A DNA stretch of 64,000 nt. Origin: Thauera aromatica K172. GTDB taxonomy: Bacteria; Pseudomonadota; Gammaproteobacteria; Burkholderiales; Rhodocyclaceae. Each line of letters starts with the position of its first letter. Position 1 is the first letter of the stretch. The notes under the pieces are model-generated. The model saw only the letters and a list, made by a program, of their open reading frames with translations, was not told where the DNA came from and searched no databases. The DNA lies in the NCBI RefSeq assembly GCF_003030465.1, contig NZ_CP028339.1:2356001-2420000 (forward strand), written 5' to 3'. The translations under genes were made by a program, and so were the position numbers. Of this stretch, positions 26,570 to 36,563 are shown one piece after another.

Positions 26570-26997
26570 TGCCAGTTACCGACGTCCGCATTCTCGCCCT
26601 CGCCGCCGACCGAGTTGTCCGCACCCAAGGTGTAGATGTCGATGTCGGTCCGCTTCCCCGGGCTTTCATAGTGGTAAGCATTGCCCCAAGGATCCTTCGG
26701 CACCTCGCCCTTCTTCAGGTAGGGACCGTTCCAGCCAGCCGCGGCGCCGGGGCGTTCGACGAGCGCATCAAGCCCTTCGGCGTTGTTCGGGAAGCGACCG
26801 ACATCGAGCTTGAACAGCTCGGCAGCCTGCTCCAGATCCTTGATCTGCACCGCGGCGGTCTTGGTCTTGGCGCCACCGAGCTGGCCGAGCACACGCGGCC
26901 CGACGAGGCCGGCGAGCAGGCCCAGGATGACGAGGACGACCAGCAACTCGACGAGGGTAAAGCCGGTGTTGAATGGCTGCTTGAAACGACGATACAT
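26566..26997 (-). CDS. gspG: T2SS major pseudopilin GspG
   Basis: A 143-residue major pseudopilin that polymerises into the periplasmic piston. Leader MYRRFKQPFNTG, then FTLVELLVVLVILGLLAGLV with +5 glutamate; GRFPNNAEGLDALVERP and WGNAYHYESPGKRTDIDIYT (calcium-binding region) are hallmarks of GspG. The ATG at 26997 has GAGG nine bases upstream; a TTG 15 bases earlier is less likely. It is separated from gspF by 128 bases, the only sizeable gap inside the operon, so a secondary promoter may lie there. Confidence 0.93.
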   Translation of the reverse strand: MYRRFKQPFNTGFTLVELLVVLVILGLLAGLVGPRVLGQLGGAKTKTAAVQIKDLEQAAELFKLDVGRFPNNAEGLDALVERPGAAAGWNGPYLKKGEVPKDPWGNAYHYESPGKRTDIDIYTLGADNSVGGEGENADVGNWQ

Positions 26998-27125
26998 ATA
27001 GGTAAACCTCAAAAAATGGCGGCATCAGGTGCTCACCACTGAAACGGAGCCGATTGTAAACGTAGCCGGGACGAAGCGTGCACGCTCCCAGCCCCGAATC
27101 CGCTTCAAGCTGTTTCAGCGGGCGC

Positions 27126-28469
27126 TCAGACGGCGAGCTCGTTAACCGACAGGATGCCCAGCAGGATCGATACGATGATGGCGGCAATCACTCCACCGAG
27201 CAGCAGGATCAGCACCGGCTCGAGTAGTGTCAGCGCGCGCTTGATCCCGGACTGGACTTCCCCGTCGTGCACCCGCGCGAGTTCAAGCAGCATGTCGGCA
27301 AGCCGCCCGGTTTCCTCGCCGAGCCGCACCATGTTGAGCGCCAGCGGAGTAAAAAGGCCGGTCACTTCGAGCGCGCCGGCCATCCTTCCCCCTTGCTTGA
27401 TGGCCGGGGCGACTCCGGCCATCGCCTCGCGCAGACGAATGTTGCCCATGGTGTCGGAGGCGATCTTGATCGCGGTGACGATGGGAACGCCGCTGCCAAG
27501 CAAGGTTCCCATGCTGCGGGCAAATCGCGTGATCTCGAACTTCAGCACGACGCCACCCAGCACTGGCAGGCCGAGCATCCGCCGGTCCCGCCAGTCGCGA
27601 CCGGCCGGCGTACGCAGCCAGCGCCGGCAAGCGGAGACTGCAAGCACGATCACCAGCACGATCAGCCACCACCAGTCGGCAACCAGATGGCCGGCGCCGA
27701 CGATGATCCGCGTAGGCAAGGGCAGCGCTTCACCCATGTCGTTGAACAGCGACTCGAACTGCGGCACGACGAAGGCAAGCATCAGAAACACCGAGACAGC
27801 CGCGACGAGCACCAGGATGGCCGGGTAGATCAGCGCGGAAATCACGCTTTCGCGCAGGGCCCGAGTACGCTCGAGGTGCTCGGCCAGGCGTTCCAGCACC
27901 TCGCCGAGCTGGCCACCCGCCTCGCCCGAACGCACCATGTTCACATAGAAATCGCCAAACAGCGCCTGGTGCGGCTGCAGCGCCTGGCTGAAGCCCCTGC
28001 CCGACTTCACCGCATCGAGCAGATCCTCGAGCAGGGCTGCGACCGATGCCTTCTGGCTCATGCCCGCCATCACCTTGAGCGCACGGTCGAGCGGCAGGCC
28101 GGCGCGCAGCATGACCGCGAGCTCGCCGGTAAGATGGTGCACGTCGGCCGGGCCCGGCCCCCTGTCGCGCGAAAACAATCCGGGCGAGGCCGATGCGGGG
28201 GGCACTGTCTGCCCGGCGGGACGGGATGCAGCGCCTGCGGCGGGGGCGACGTTTACCGTGAGTTTTTCCGGCGCAGAGCCCATTTTTGCCGCTGTCGGCG
28301 GCGGCGCGGGAGCGGCCTTCGGCGCCGCAGCGCTTGCCGGCTCGAGGCGAACCGGCGTCAGACCGCGCGCGCGCAGCTGACGGACGGCCGCTTCACGCGA
28401 GCTGGCCTCGATATGCCCCTCGGTGATGCTGCCATCGCCGTGTGCTGCACGATAGGCAAACTCAGTCAT
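27126..28469 (-). CDS. gspF: T2SS inner-membrane platform protein GspF
   Basis: A 447-residue polytopic protein with two GspF/TadC-like repeats: LTGELAVMLRAGLPLDRALK ... MVRSGEAGGQLGEVLERLAE and FARSMGTLLGSGVPIVTAIK ... MVRLGEETGRLADMLLELAR, each followed by membrane helices. Between the N-terminal FAYRAAHGDGSITEGHIEAS segment and the first repeat lies a Pro/Ala-rich linker of about 55 residues (roughly 45-105), longer than usual for GspF. It overlaps gspE by 8 bases. Confidence 0.92.
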   Translation of the reverse strand: MTEFAYRAAHGDGSITEGHIEASSREAAVRQLRARGLTPVRLEPASAAAPKAAPAPPPTAAKMGSAPEKLTVNVAPAAGAASRPAGQTVPPASASPGLFSRDRGPGPADVHHLTGELAVMLRAGLPLDRALKVMAGMSQKASVAALLEDLLDAVKSGRGFSQALQPHQALFGDFYVNMVRSGEAGGQLGEVLERLAEHLERTRALRESVISALIYPAILVLVAAVSVFLMLAFVVPQFESLFNDMGEALPLPTRIIVGAGHLVADWWWLIVLVIVLAVSACRRWLRTPAGRDWRDRRMLGLPVLGGVVLKFEITRFARSMGTLLGSGVPIVTAIKIASDTMGNIRLREAMAGVAPAIKQGGRMAGALEVTGLFTPLALNMVRLGEETGRLADMLLELARVHDGEVQSGIKRALTLLEPVLILLLGGVIAAIIVSILLGILSVNELAV

Positions 28470-30174
28470 TGCTCTGATCCTGTGTCACGCGCAGCAACTC
28501 ATCCATCGAGGTGATGCCGGCGGCCACCTTGCGCAGACCATCCTCATAAAGGGTGAGCATGCCGCCGCGGCGTGCAACGTTGTGCAGCGTGGTCGCGTCC
28601 GCCCCCGAGAGCACTGCCTGATGCACCGCATCGTCCATGGTGAAGAGTTCGTGGATCGAAGTTCGCCCGAGATAGCCGGTGCTCTTGCATTGAGCACAGC
28701 TGCCAGCCACATAGACACTGCGCTTTCCCGCCGGCAAAAACCGCCCGATACCGGATTTTTCGTACTCCGCATCCCCCATCTCGACCGGCCGACGGCAATG
28801 CTCGCACAGCTTGCGCACCAGACGCTGCGACAGCACGCCATTGACGGTGGACGTGATCAGATAACGCTCCACCCCCATGTCTTCGAGGCGGATGATGGCG
28901 CCGGCAGCGGTGTTGGTATGCAGGGTCGACAACACCAGGTGGCCGGTGAGTGCGGACTGGACCGCGATCTGCGCGGTTTCGGTGTCGCGCATCTCGCCGA
29001 TCATGATGATGTCCGGATCCTGGCGCAGGATCGAACGCAACGCATGTGCAAAAGTCATGCCGATCTGGCTTTGCACCTGAACCTGGTTGACGCCGGCAAG
29101 CTGGTATTCGACCGGGTCCTCCACCGTGAGGATTTTCAGTTCAGCAGCATCGAGCTTGGACAGCGCGGCATAGAGCGTGGTCGTTTTGCCGCTGCCGGTC
29201 GGACCGGTGACCAGCAGGATGCCGTGAGGACGTGCCAGCAGTTCACGAAAGCGCGCCAGGTTGTCATCGGCAAACCCCATTTTCTCGAGCTCGATGCGGA
29301 TGCTCGCGCGATCGAGCACCCGCATCACCACGCTTTCGCCGTGCACCGTCGGCAGGGTGGAAACCCGCAAATCGAGTTCGTGACCTTTCACCCGGGTACG
29401 GATGCGACCATCCTGCGGCAGGCGGCGCTCGGCGATGTTCAGATGGGCAAGCAACTTGATCCGCGAAGTGACCGCTGCGCCCAGGCCGACCGGCGCGCTG
29501 TCGACCGCCTGCAGCACGCCATCGACCCGGTAGCGGATGTGGAGCCCATCCTCGAAGGGCTCGATATGGATGTCCGAGGCGCGCAGATCGACGACGCGCC
29601 CGATGATCTGCGTCACCAGCCGGATCACCGGCGCCTCGCTGGCGAGATCCTTCAGGTGTTCGATGAATTCGCTGTCGCCACCGAGCGCACCGACGAAGCC
29701 CTCCTCCCCCTCTTCTTCCGCCTCGGCCGGCTCCGTATAAAGCCCTTCGAGGGCGGTCTGGACCTCGGACTCCAGCCCGAGTGCGGCCCGGATCTGCAGG
29801 CCGCTGGCCAGATGCAGCGCCTTGGTGAGGAAGGCATCCTGCGGCACCCCCATGACGACCTGGAGTTCGTCGCCATCGCGCCGCAAAGGCAAGACCCCGT
29901 GGCTCAGCAGATACTCGGCACCCAGCCCCTCCACCGCCAGAGCTTCCTGCGGAAAGTCGGCGGAGAGGATCAACGGAATGTCCAACTGGGCCGACAGCGC
30001 ACGTGCGACATCGATTTCCGACAACAGGCCAAGGCGCACCAGGACACGACCGAGCAGATCCCCCATCTCCTGCTGGGCAAGCAGCGCTTGGTCGAGGTCG
30101 CGCTGACTAAGCTTGCCCTCTCGCACCAGGCGTTCGCCCAGGCGAAGACGATCGGCGGATTCAGCGTCGTGCAT
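28462..30174 (-). CDS. gspE: T2SS ATPase GspE
   Basis: A 570-residue cytoplasmic ATPase that drives pseudopilus assembly. It has an N-terminal GspE domain (LGERLVREGKLSQRDLDQAL), IKLLAHLNIAERRLPQDGRI, Walker A VTGPTGSGKTTTLY near 325, Asp box ILTVEDPVEYQ, Walker B DPDIIMIGEMRD and His box LTGHLVLSTLHTN. A CxxC zinc pair is present (CEHC and CAQC near 470-505). The ATG at 30174 is chosen over an upstream TTG. It heads the gsp genes, but lies only 39 bases behind the CmcI-like gene. Confidence 0.95.
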   Translation of the reverse strand: MHDAESADRLRLGERLVREGKLSQRDLDQALLAQQEMGDLLGRVLVRLGLLSEIDVARALSAQLDIPLILSADFPQEALAVEGLGAEYLLSHGVLPLRRDGDELQVVMGVPQDAFLTKALHLASGLQIRAALGLESEVQTALEGLYTEPAEAEEEGEEGFVGALGGDSEFIEHLKDLASEAPVIRLVTQIIGRVVDLRASDIHIEPFEDGLHIRYRVDGVLQAVDSAPVGLGAAVTSRIKLLAHLNIAERRLPQDGRIRTRVKGHELDLRVSTLPTVHGESVVMRVLDRASIRIELEKMGFADDNLARFRELLARPHGILLVTGPTGSGKTTTLYAALSKLDAAELKILTVEDPVEYQLAGVNQVQVQSQIGMTFAHALRSILRQDPDIIMIGEMRDTETAQIAVQSALTGHLVLSTLHTNTAAGAIIRLEDMGVERYLITSTVNGVLSQRLVRKLCEHCRRPVEMGDAEYEKSGIGRFLPAGKRSVYVAGSCAQCKSTGYLGRTSIHELFTMDDAVHQAVLSGADATTLHNVARRGGMLTLYEDGLRKVAAGITSMDELLRVTQDQSND

Positions 30175-30213
30175 GCTCACTCTCAAGGTAATTGTATTGG
30201 CTTCGCAAGGGAT

Positions 30214-30885
30214 TCACCGGCGACGCAGGAAACCCATCGGGGCGAAAGTGAAGCCGAACTTGCGTTCCCTGTCCAGGTCGCGCTCGTAGTCGTCAGGGAA
30301 GCGGCGGTTGTATTCCATGATCGCCTCCAGAGGACCCGGCCCCCAGCCCGGCAGCACCGGATGGCCATTGATGTTGCCGTCTTCGACCACCAGGTAGTCG
30401 CCCGCTTGCATCAGCGCCCGCAGCGACAGCATCTCCTGCAGCACATGTGGCTGGCGATGGTCGCTGTCGAGAATGGCGAAGACCGGCCCGGGCAGCTGCT
30501 TGCGCAATGCAGCGATGCGGGCGCCGACCGCCGCATCCACCGACGAAGATTTGATAAATTCGATTCCCGGTGTGGCCGGCACCCGCGGGTCCAGCAGATG
30601 ATCTTCGATGTCGACGGTCAGCACTAGCGCATCGGGTCGCACCTGGCGGGCAATGAGGGCGAAATACAGCGCCGAGCCCCCGTGCCGGGTGCCGAATTCC
30701 ACGATCAGCCCGGGACGCAGCTGGTGGATGATCTCCTGGTAGTTCCACAGATCCAGCACCGACTTCAGGCACGGCACGCCGAGAAAGCGCACGCTTTCCC
30801 AGACCCCGGTATCGTAATACCAGCGGTGGAAATCTTCGGCGCAGCCGACGGCGGAGGCTGCAGTTTCAATGTCGGCCCTGTTCAC
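30214..30885 (-). CDS. CmcI/cephalosporin hydroxylase-family protein (SAM-dependent methyltransferase fold)
   Basis: A 223-residue protein of the family annotated as cephalosporin hydroxylase, whose members have a Rossmann methyltransferase fold. The SAM-site motif GLIVEFGTRHGGSALYFALI, the acidic strand VLTVDIED and the metal-binding DSDHRQPHVLQEM segment are visible. Outside antibiotic clusters these proteins usually sit among glycan or rhamnosyl methylation genes, and here two glycosyltransferase genes precede it, so sugar methylation is the better inference. The GTG at 30885 has AAGGA eight bases upstream; an ATG at 30978 would overlap the preceding gene. Confidence 0.75.
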   Translation of the reverse strand: MNRADIETAASAVGCAEDFHRWYYDTGVWESVRFLGVPCLKSVLDLWNYQEIIHQLRPGLIVEFGTRHGGSALYFALIARQVRPDALVLTVDIEDHLLDPRVPATPGIEFIKSSSVDAAVGARIAALRKQLPGPVFAILDSDHRQPHVLQEMLSLRALMQAGDYLVVEDGNINGHPVLPGWGPGPLEAIMEYNRRFPDDYERDLDRERKFGFTFAPMGFLRRR

Positions 30886-30955
30886 TGGAAAAATCCTTGG
30901 CAGCTCGTGGTCAAGGGCGGAATGATAGCCAAGCGACTCGCAGCTTGCACCCGCG

Positions 30956-31969
30956 TCAGCACTGCGGCCCTTCATCACAGCCCGGCATCGGGCATGCAGC
31001 AGCGACCAGCATCAGCAGGTTGCGGGCAATGCCGAGCCGTCGTACCGGCCCGCCAAGTACGGCCGCAACCCGTGTGCGGCAACGTGCGCTGCCAAGCTGG
31101 ACGCAGGCGCAGGCGGCCAACCGCGCCCAACGCGGATGGAGTGTGCGGGCTACGCGGTGAGCGGAACGTTCGAGCAAGGCGCGATCCTGCGCCACCGCCA
31201 GCGCGTACTGGCGACGCGCGGCATCGAAGCGCTCGGAAAAATGCGACACGAAGGCCCACGCCCGGCGCATCGGCGAAGCAGCACCGATCAAGTTGCCACC
31301 ATGCTGACGGTAGCCGGTGAGTACGGCATCGACCGCCCTCACCTCACCGGCGGCAGCGGCCACCAGCAGCAGCCACCAGTCGTGGTGGCGAACCTGCGCC
31401 GGCAGCGGCAGGGCAAATTCAAGCAAGGCCCGATTGCCCAGCATTGCGCAACCGGGCACTAGATTGTGCGCCAGCAACCAGACGTCGACTCCGGTGCGCA
31501 CCTGCAGCACACCCGCATGCCCGAAATGCGATGGCGCCAGGCAGCGGCCTTCATCGTCGATCAGCGCCAGATCCGCATACGCGAGCATCGGCACCTGTGC
31601 ATCGGAGAGCGGATTCGACAGTGCCGCACGCATCGTCGCGAGCTTGTCGACGTACCAGACATCATCCTGGTCACACAAGGCGAACCACGCTGCTCCAGCC
31701 TCCAGCGCGGCCTGCAGCAGGCGCTCGAAATTGGCGCAGGCGCCAAGGCGACCCGACACCGGCGGGAGCAGCACAATACGGCGGTCGCGCGCTGCGTAAT
31801 CGCGCAACAACTCCGGCGTGCGGTCTTCCGATGCATCATCGCTGGCGAGCACGATCCAGTTGCCGTCGGTCTGGGCAAAAAGGCTCGCCATCAGTTCGGG
31901 CAGAAAACGGGCTCCATTGAATGTGGCGAGCAGGATCCAGATCGGTGCCGCCTGCGGCCGTCCGCTCAT
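30956..31969 (-). CDS. Family 2 glycosyltransferase
   Basis: A 337-residue GT-A enzyme. ILLATFNGARFLPELMASLF opens the Rossmann-like nucleotide-binding fold, with IVLASDDASEDRTPELLRDY and the DxD-like LCDQDDVWYVDKLATM; this DQDD(V/I)W motif is typical of rhamnosyltransferase-like GT2 proteins. Its start overlaps the preceding glycosyltransferase by ATGA. The C-terminal 60 residues are cysteine-rich (CACVQLGSARC) and may be membrane-associated. Sugar and acceptor are not determinable. Confidence 0.85.
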   Translation of the reverse strand: MSGRPQAAPIWILLATFNGARFLPELMASLFAQTDGNWIVLASDDASEDRTPELLRDYAARDRRIVLLPPVSGRLGACANFERLLQAALEAGAAWFALCDQDDVWYVDKLATMRAALSNPLSDAQVPMLAYADLALIDDEGRCLAPSHFGHAGVLQVRTGVDVWLLAHNLVPGCAMLGNRALLEFALPLPAQVRHHDWWLLLVAAAAGEVRAVDAVLTGYRQHGGNLIGAASPMRRAWAFVSHFSERFDAARRQYALAVAQDRALLERSAHRVARTLHPRWARLAACACVQLGSARCRTRVAAVLGGPVRRLGIARNLLMLVAAACPMPGCDEGPQC

Positions 31970-33207
31970 TGCCGCACGTCCTGTATACGCGGCGCACCTG
32001 CCAGCCCCGCTGTCAGCCCCACCGTCAACCCCATTCCTGCCAGCACACGCGCGTTGCAGCGCTCGACATCGAAGCGTTCTTCGGCCAGCCGGCGTGAGGC
32101 CGCTCCCATGCGTCTGGTCAGATCCGGCTCGTCGATGAAGCGCCGCATCGCCGCAACCAGCGCATCGACGTCGCGCGGCGGCACCAGAAAGCCGTTTTCA
32201 CCCGGAACGACCGTGTCGCGACAGCCGGGCATGTCGGTGGTGATGATCGGCCTGGCCATCGCCATCGCCTCCTGGATGCTGCGCGGCAAACCTTCGCGGT
32301 AGTAGGACGGCAGTACGAAAACACTGGCGCGTGCAATCAACGGGCGCACATCGGCAACATGGTCATGCCATTCGACCATACCCTCCCGTGCCCACTGCTC
32401 CAGTTCGTCGCGACGAATCGATCCCGGGTTGGGGTCAGGGCCGCCGAGCAGGATGAACCGTGCCAATCCGTGCAGCCGACGGGCGGCCGCCACATATTCG
32501 CGCACTCCTTTCTCGGCAAGCAGGCGGGCCGCAAGAAGAAAGATCGGCGGAGAGGCCACTCTCGGCGACGACGTGAAATGTGCGAGATCGACACCGATCC
32601 CCCCGATCAGTACCACCTGCTCTGGATCGACCAATTCTTCGCCAACAAAGAGTTCGACATCATCCCGGTTGAGGAAGAAAACCCGCTCTGCACCATCAAG
32701 GCCAACGCGATAAAGCAGCGATACGGCTCGTCGCAACAGGCGGCGGCGCAGCGAACCGGCCGCCGCGTCGGCAAACACATAGCCAGCCCCTTCGACGATG
32801 GAGAACCGCCGGGGTACCCCGGCCAGGCGGGCGGCGAGATTGCCGTACGTCACGGGCTTGATGAAGTAGCTGAAACAGGCCTCGACCTGCAAGCGGCCGA
32901 GCACACTGCGCAGAGCCAACAGACTACGCAGATCCTGCAGCGGATTGAGGCCGGTGCGTGCAAGCGGATAGTCGACCGGCTCCGCACCCAGGGCACGCAC
33001 GTCATCCCGCAGCTTTTCGTCATAATCCGGTGCGAGCGCAAAAACCTGGATTCCTCGTGCACACCAGGCCTTGACCAGTGGGCCGCGGAAGTTCGGAATC
33101 GAAAATGCCTGGCTCGTGACCAGTGCAAGGCGGCGGATCGGCCTGCTACCGCCAGGATTGGCCGAAATACTGCTCACAGGACGCGGCCCGGCGACCTGTC
33201 CTGCCAC
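31966..33207 (-). CDS. Family 4 glycosyltransferase
   Basis: A 413-residue GT-B enzyme. The N-terminal acceptor domain starts RLALVTSQAFSIPNFRGPLV and includes CFSYFIKPVTYGNLAARLAG; the C-terminal donor domain has LLAARLLAEKGVREYVAAAR and ASVFVLPSYYREGLPRSIQE, the E(x7)E motif region. It resembles glycosyltransferases of lipid-linked oligosaccharide or capsule synthesis (for example N,N'-diacetylbacillosaminyl-diphosphate transferases). The start is a GTG at 33207 without a good ribosome binding site; GTG 33177 is possible. It is first in the minus-strand run leading to gspE. Confidence 0.85.
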   Translation of the reverse strand: MAGQVAGPRPVSSISANPGGSRPIRRLALVTSQAFSIPNFRGPLVKAWCARGIQVFALAPDYDEKLRDDVRALGAEPVDYPLARTGLNPLQDLRSLLALRSVLGRLQVEACFSYFIKPVTYGNLAARLAGVPRRFSIVEGAGYVFADAAAGSLRRRLLRRAVSLLYRVGLDGAERVFFLNRDDVELFVGEELVDPEQVVLIGGIGVDLAHFTSSPRVASPPIFLLAARLLAEKGVREYVAAARRLHGLARFILLGGPDPNPGSIRRDELEQWAREGMVEWHDHVADVRPLIARASVFVLPSYYREGLPRSIQEAMAMARPIITTDMPGCRDTVVPGENGFLVPPRDVDALVAAMRRFIDEPDLTRRMGAASRRLAEERFDVERCNARVLAGMGLTVGLTAGLAGAPRIQDVRQ

Positions 33208-33704
33208 GCAGCAGCCGGACGGGGTGCCATGAAGAATAGGCCGGAAGACGGTCCGGAACGCCCCCGGAGCCTTTCGCTCGGGGCGTGCGAATGATTGGTT
33301 TCCAAGGGGCTGTAAATACTGAACTCGTTGCGTGCGCCCCGGGCGGGACGCGGCTCGATCGCCACCGATCGAGGATGCGTTGTATCACACACATCCGCAG
33401 CGCTGCCATCGGCGGAGCCCCCGGATACGCAGCCTGCAGCCGGGGGTACTGCACCGCGAACTTGCCAATGAAGTAAGCCTCTGGGATGATCGCGAACTGC
33501 TTAATTTAGACAGACAAAAAACGAAGCGGCAGACCGGGCAGTTTCGCATGCCACGCTTCCGGCAATCCGATCACAGCAGTGTGATGGTTGCCGAAATACA
33601 TACCGCAGTGCCTCCAGAGAGAAATCCACAGCGCGGGCGACCTCATCGAGGGTGTCCCACTTGAACGTGCGTGAGCGGTTTTTCCGAAAAGGAAGCAAAC
33701 GGCA
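33208..33704. other. Divergent intergenic region, glycosyltransferase / chemoreceptor
   Basis: These 497 bases separate divergent genes and must hold promoters for both. AAGGAAGC lies nine bases before the receptor ATG. No convincing sigma28 (TAAA ... GCCGATAA), sigma54 or sigma70 pair was found, and no small coding frame has family-like sequence. Confidence 0.5.
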
Positions 33705-36563
33705 ATGAAAGTGAATCTCCCGGTCACCGACACCGAAGTACAACTCGGAGAAGGTGAAAGCATCGTTTCACGCACCGATTTGCGCGGCGTGATCACCTAC
33801 GTAAACGACATTTTCGTCCGTGTCAGCGGGTACTCCGAGGACGAACTCGTCGGCAGCGCACACAACATCGTGCGCCACCCCGACATGCCACCCGAAGCGT
33901 TCGAGAACCTGTGGCAGACCCTGAAGGCGGGCAAGCCCTGGTCGGGCGTGGTCAAGAACCGCTGCAAGAACGGCGACTGCTACTGGGTGGTGGCCAACGT
34001 CACACCGGTGCGTGAAGGCGGCCACGTCACCGGCTATCTGTCGGTGCGCTCCCGCCCCACCCGCCAGCAGATCGAAGAGGCCGCAGCCCTCTACCGCGAC
34101 ATCCGGGCCGGCAAGGCCGGCCTGGCCCCGAAGCCGTCGCCCATCCGGCGCCTCAGCGGGCGCCTGATGGCGCTGCCGCTGGGCGCCCGCCTGTACGGCT
34201 TGGTCGGATTCCTGCTGGCCGGCCTCGTCCTCGGTGCCATCGCCGGCCTCGGGCTCGGCGCCTACCTCCAGCGCGGGCTCGAGCGGGTCTATCAGGATCA
34301 CGCCACCGCGGCGCACGACGTCGAGCAGATCCTGATGCTGTCGGGCGACACCCGCGCTCAGCTACTGCTCGCCGCCCAGCACAGCCCGCAGTCGCCGTTC
34401 GCCAAGCTGCACGACCACCCGGTCTCGGCCCACATCGACACCGTCCAGCGCAACGCAGAGCGGATCACCGAAATCTGGGACGCTTACATTGCCCGCAGCA
34501 CCCCGGAGATGGCCGCGCTCAACCAGGCCTATATCGACACCCGCAAGAAGATTCACAGCGAAGGGGTGACGCCGGCACGCGAACGCATTCTCGCTGGGGC
34601 CTATACCGAAGCTACCGAAATTCTGCTCACCAAGTTCAATCCGCTGTACGGCGAAATCCGCCAGCACACCGAAGCGCTGGTGAAAGCCCACCGCAGCGCG
34701 GCCGAGCGGATCTTCGCCGAAACCGCAACCGTCAGCGCCTGGATCCGCAACGGCGTGATCGCCTCGCTCGCCCTCGCCCTCGCCCTCGCCGTGCTGTTGA
34801 GCCGGCTGATCGTGCGCTCGGTGGTACGGCCGCTGCGCCAGGCCAACGAGATCTTCGAGCGCATCGCCGAAGGCAAGTACGACAACCCGATCCACGTCGA
34901 GGCCGAAGACGAGGTCGGCAAGGTCCTGCACGGGCTGCAGTCGATGCAGATCAGGCTCGGCTTCGACGTCAACGAAGCGCGCCGCGTCGCCGCCGAAGCG
35001 CTGCGGATCAAGGTCGCCCTCGACTGCGTGGATACCAACGTGCGCATCGCCAGCCTCGAGGGCAAGGTGCTGTACGCCAACCATGCGATGCACAAGACCG
35101 TGCAGCGACTCGAACCGGCGATCGCGGCGACGGTACCGGGCTTCACCGCCGCCGGCTTCATCGGCAGCGACGTCACCCGCTTCTACCCGGACGCGGAAAG
35201 CGCGCGCCAGCAACTGCTCACCCTGTCGCAGCCGACTCGCAGCATGCTCGACATCGGTGGTCGCGAGTTCGAAGTCGTGACCAGCCCGATCGTCGATGAG
35301 TGCGGCAAGCGCGTCGGCTCGGTCGGCGAATGGCGCGACCGCACCGACGAACTCGCCGCCCAGCGCGCAATCCAGCAGGTGGTCGGCGCCGCCGCTCAGG
35401 GCGATTTCGGCGCCCGCCTGGAAGAGACCGGGACGAACGAGTTCCTGCACGAACTCACCGCCAACATCAACCGCCTGCTCGAAGCCGCCGACAGCGGCCT
35501 GCGTGAAGCCAATGCGGTGCTCGGCGCGATGGCCGACGGCGACCTCACCCGTCGCATCGAGGGCGACTACCAGGGCGCCTTCGGCGAGCTCAAGAGCTAC
35601 ACCAACCAGACCGTCGACGCGCTCACCAGCATGATCGGCCAGATCGCCGACGCCGCCTCCGCCGTCAGCATCGCCGCCCAGCAGATCGCCAAGGGCAATC
35701 AGGATCTGTCCGCACGCACCGAGCAGCAGGCCTCCAGCCTCGAACAGACCGCCGCCAGCACCGAAGAGCTCACCTCCACCGTGCGCCAGAACGCCGACAA
35801 TGCCCGCCAGGCCCGGCAAATGGCCGTCTCCGCGTCGGACATCGCCGGCAAGGGGGCCGACGCCATGCAGCAGATGGTCGGCACCATGGGCGACATCCAC
35901 CAGGCCGCGCAGAAGATCGTCGACATCATCAGCGTGATCGACGGCATCGCCTTCCAGACCAACATCCTGGCGCTCAACGCCGCGGTCGAGGCCGCCCGCG
36001 CCGGCGAACAGGGGCGCGGCTTCGCCGTGGTCGCGAGCGAAGTGCGCAGCCTGGCCCAGCGCTCGGCCGCCGCCGCCAAGGAAATCAAGAGCCTGATCTC
36101 GGAGTCGGTCGCGCGCATCGAACAGGGCACCAGCCTCGCCGACGAAACCGGGCGGGTGATCGCCGATGTCGTCAAATCGGTCCGCCACGTCACCGACGTC
36201 GTCGCCGAGATTTCCGCCGCGTCAGAAGAACAGAGCACCGGCATCGAGCAGGTCAATGTCGCCATCACCCACATGGACAGCGTCACCCAGCAGAACGCCG
36301 CGCTCGTCGAGCAGGCCAGCGCCGCCGCCGAATCGCTGAAGGAACAGTCGATGTCGCTCGCCCACTCGGTCAGCGTGTTCCGCATCGAGGAGAGCGTGCA
36401 GCGCCTGCCCGCGCCGGCCTCGCTGTCCGCCCCCCGGCTGAGCGCAAGCGTCGGTGCGGCATCGTCCGTACTCCCGGCCGATGCCGCACCGCAGCGCGTC
36501 CGCCAGGCCCGCGCCGCCCTGGCCACAGCCCCCCAGGGGGAAGACGAATGGCGGGATTTCTGA
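33705..36563 (+). CDS. Aer-like hybrid chemoreceptor (PAS-TM-periplasmic-TM-HAMP-PAS-MCP), copy 1
   Basis: A 952-residue methyl-accepting receptor. Residues 20-120 form an Aer-type PAS ([38 protein letters not shown]), which in Aer binds FAD and senses redox state. A membrane helix (161-188), a periplasmic helical domain (189-346), a second helix (347-368) and a HAMP (369-421) follow. A second PAS-like region spans about 438-560, and the signalling hairpin contains [20 protein letters not shown]. It ends in EWRDF, an aromatic-x-x-aromatic pentapeptide like NWETF that tethers CheR/CheB. E. coli Aer has no periplasmic domain, so this is a two-input design. The cheR gene overlaps its end by 16 bases. 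Confidence 0.9.
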   Translation: MKVNLPVTDTEVQLGEGESIVSRTDLRGVITYVNDIFVRVSGYSEDELVGSAHNIVRHPDMPPEAFENLWQTLKAGKPWSGVVKNRCKNGDCYWVVANVTPVREGGHVTGYLSVRSRPTRQQIEEAAALYRDIRAGKAGLAPKPSPIRRLSGRLMALPLGARLYGLVGFLLAGLVLGAIAGLGLGAYLQRGLERVYQDHATAAHDVEQILMLSGDTRAQLLLAAQHSPQSPFAKLHDHPVSAHIDTVQRNAERITEIWDAYIARSTPEMAALNQAYIDTRKKIHSEGVTPARERILAGAYTEATEILLTKFNPLYGEIRQHTEALVKAHRSAAERIFAETATVSAWIRNGVIASLALALALAVLLSRLIVRSVVRPLRQANEIFERIAEGKYDNPIHVEAEDEVGKVLHGLQSMQIRLGFDVNEARRVAAEALRIKVALDCVDTNVRIASLEGKVLYANHAMHKTVQRLEPAIAATVPGFTAAGFIGSDVTRFYPDAESARQQLLTLSQPTRSMLDIGGREFEVVTSPIVDECGKRVGSVGEWRDRTDELAAQRAIQQVVGAAAQGDFGARLEETGTNEFLHELTANINRLLEAADSGLREANAVLGAMADGDLTRRIEGDYQGAFGELKSYTNQTVDALTSMIGQIADAASAVSIAAQQIAKGNQDLSARTEQQASSLEQTAASTEELTSTVRQNADNARQARQMAVSASDIAGKGADAMQQMVGTMGDIHQAAQKIVDIISVIDGIAFQTNILALNAAVEAARAGEQGRGFAVVASEVRSLAQRSAAAAKEIKSLISESVARIEQGTSLADETGRVIADVVKSVRHVTDVVAEISAASEEQSTGIEQVNVAITHMDSVTQQNAALVEQASAAAESLKEQSMSLAHSVSVFRIEESVQRLPAPASLSAPRLSASVGAASSVLPADAAPQRVRQARAALATAPQGEDEWRDF
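35501..36391 (+). repeat. Direct repeat, copy 1 (receptor signalling domain)
   Basis: About 890 bp that read as identical to 39968-40858, offset 4467 bases. The block covers the last HAMP/linker part and the whole cytoplasmic signalling domain. Flanking receptor regions are less alike, which points to recent gene conversion. Confidence 0.85.

Noticed and set aside
28582-30627. 681-codon open frame antisense to gspE
   Set aside because: Shadow of gspE extending into the CmcI-like gene; composition is typical of antisense frames.
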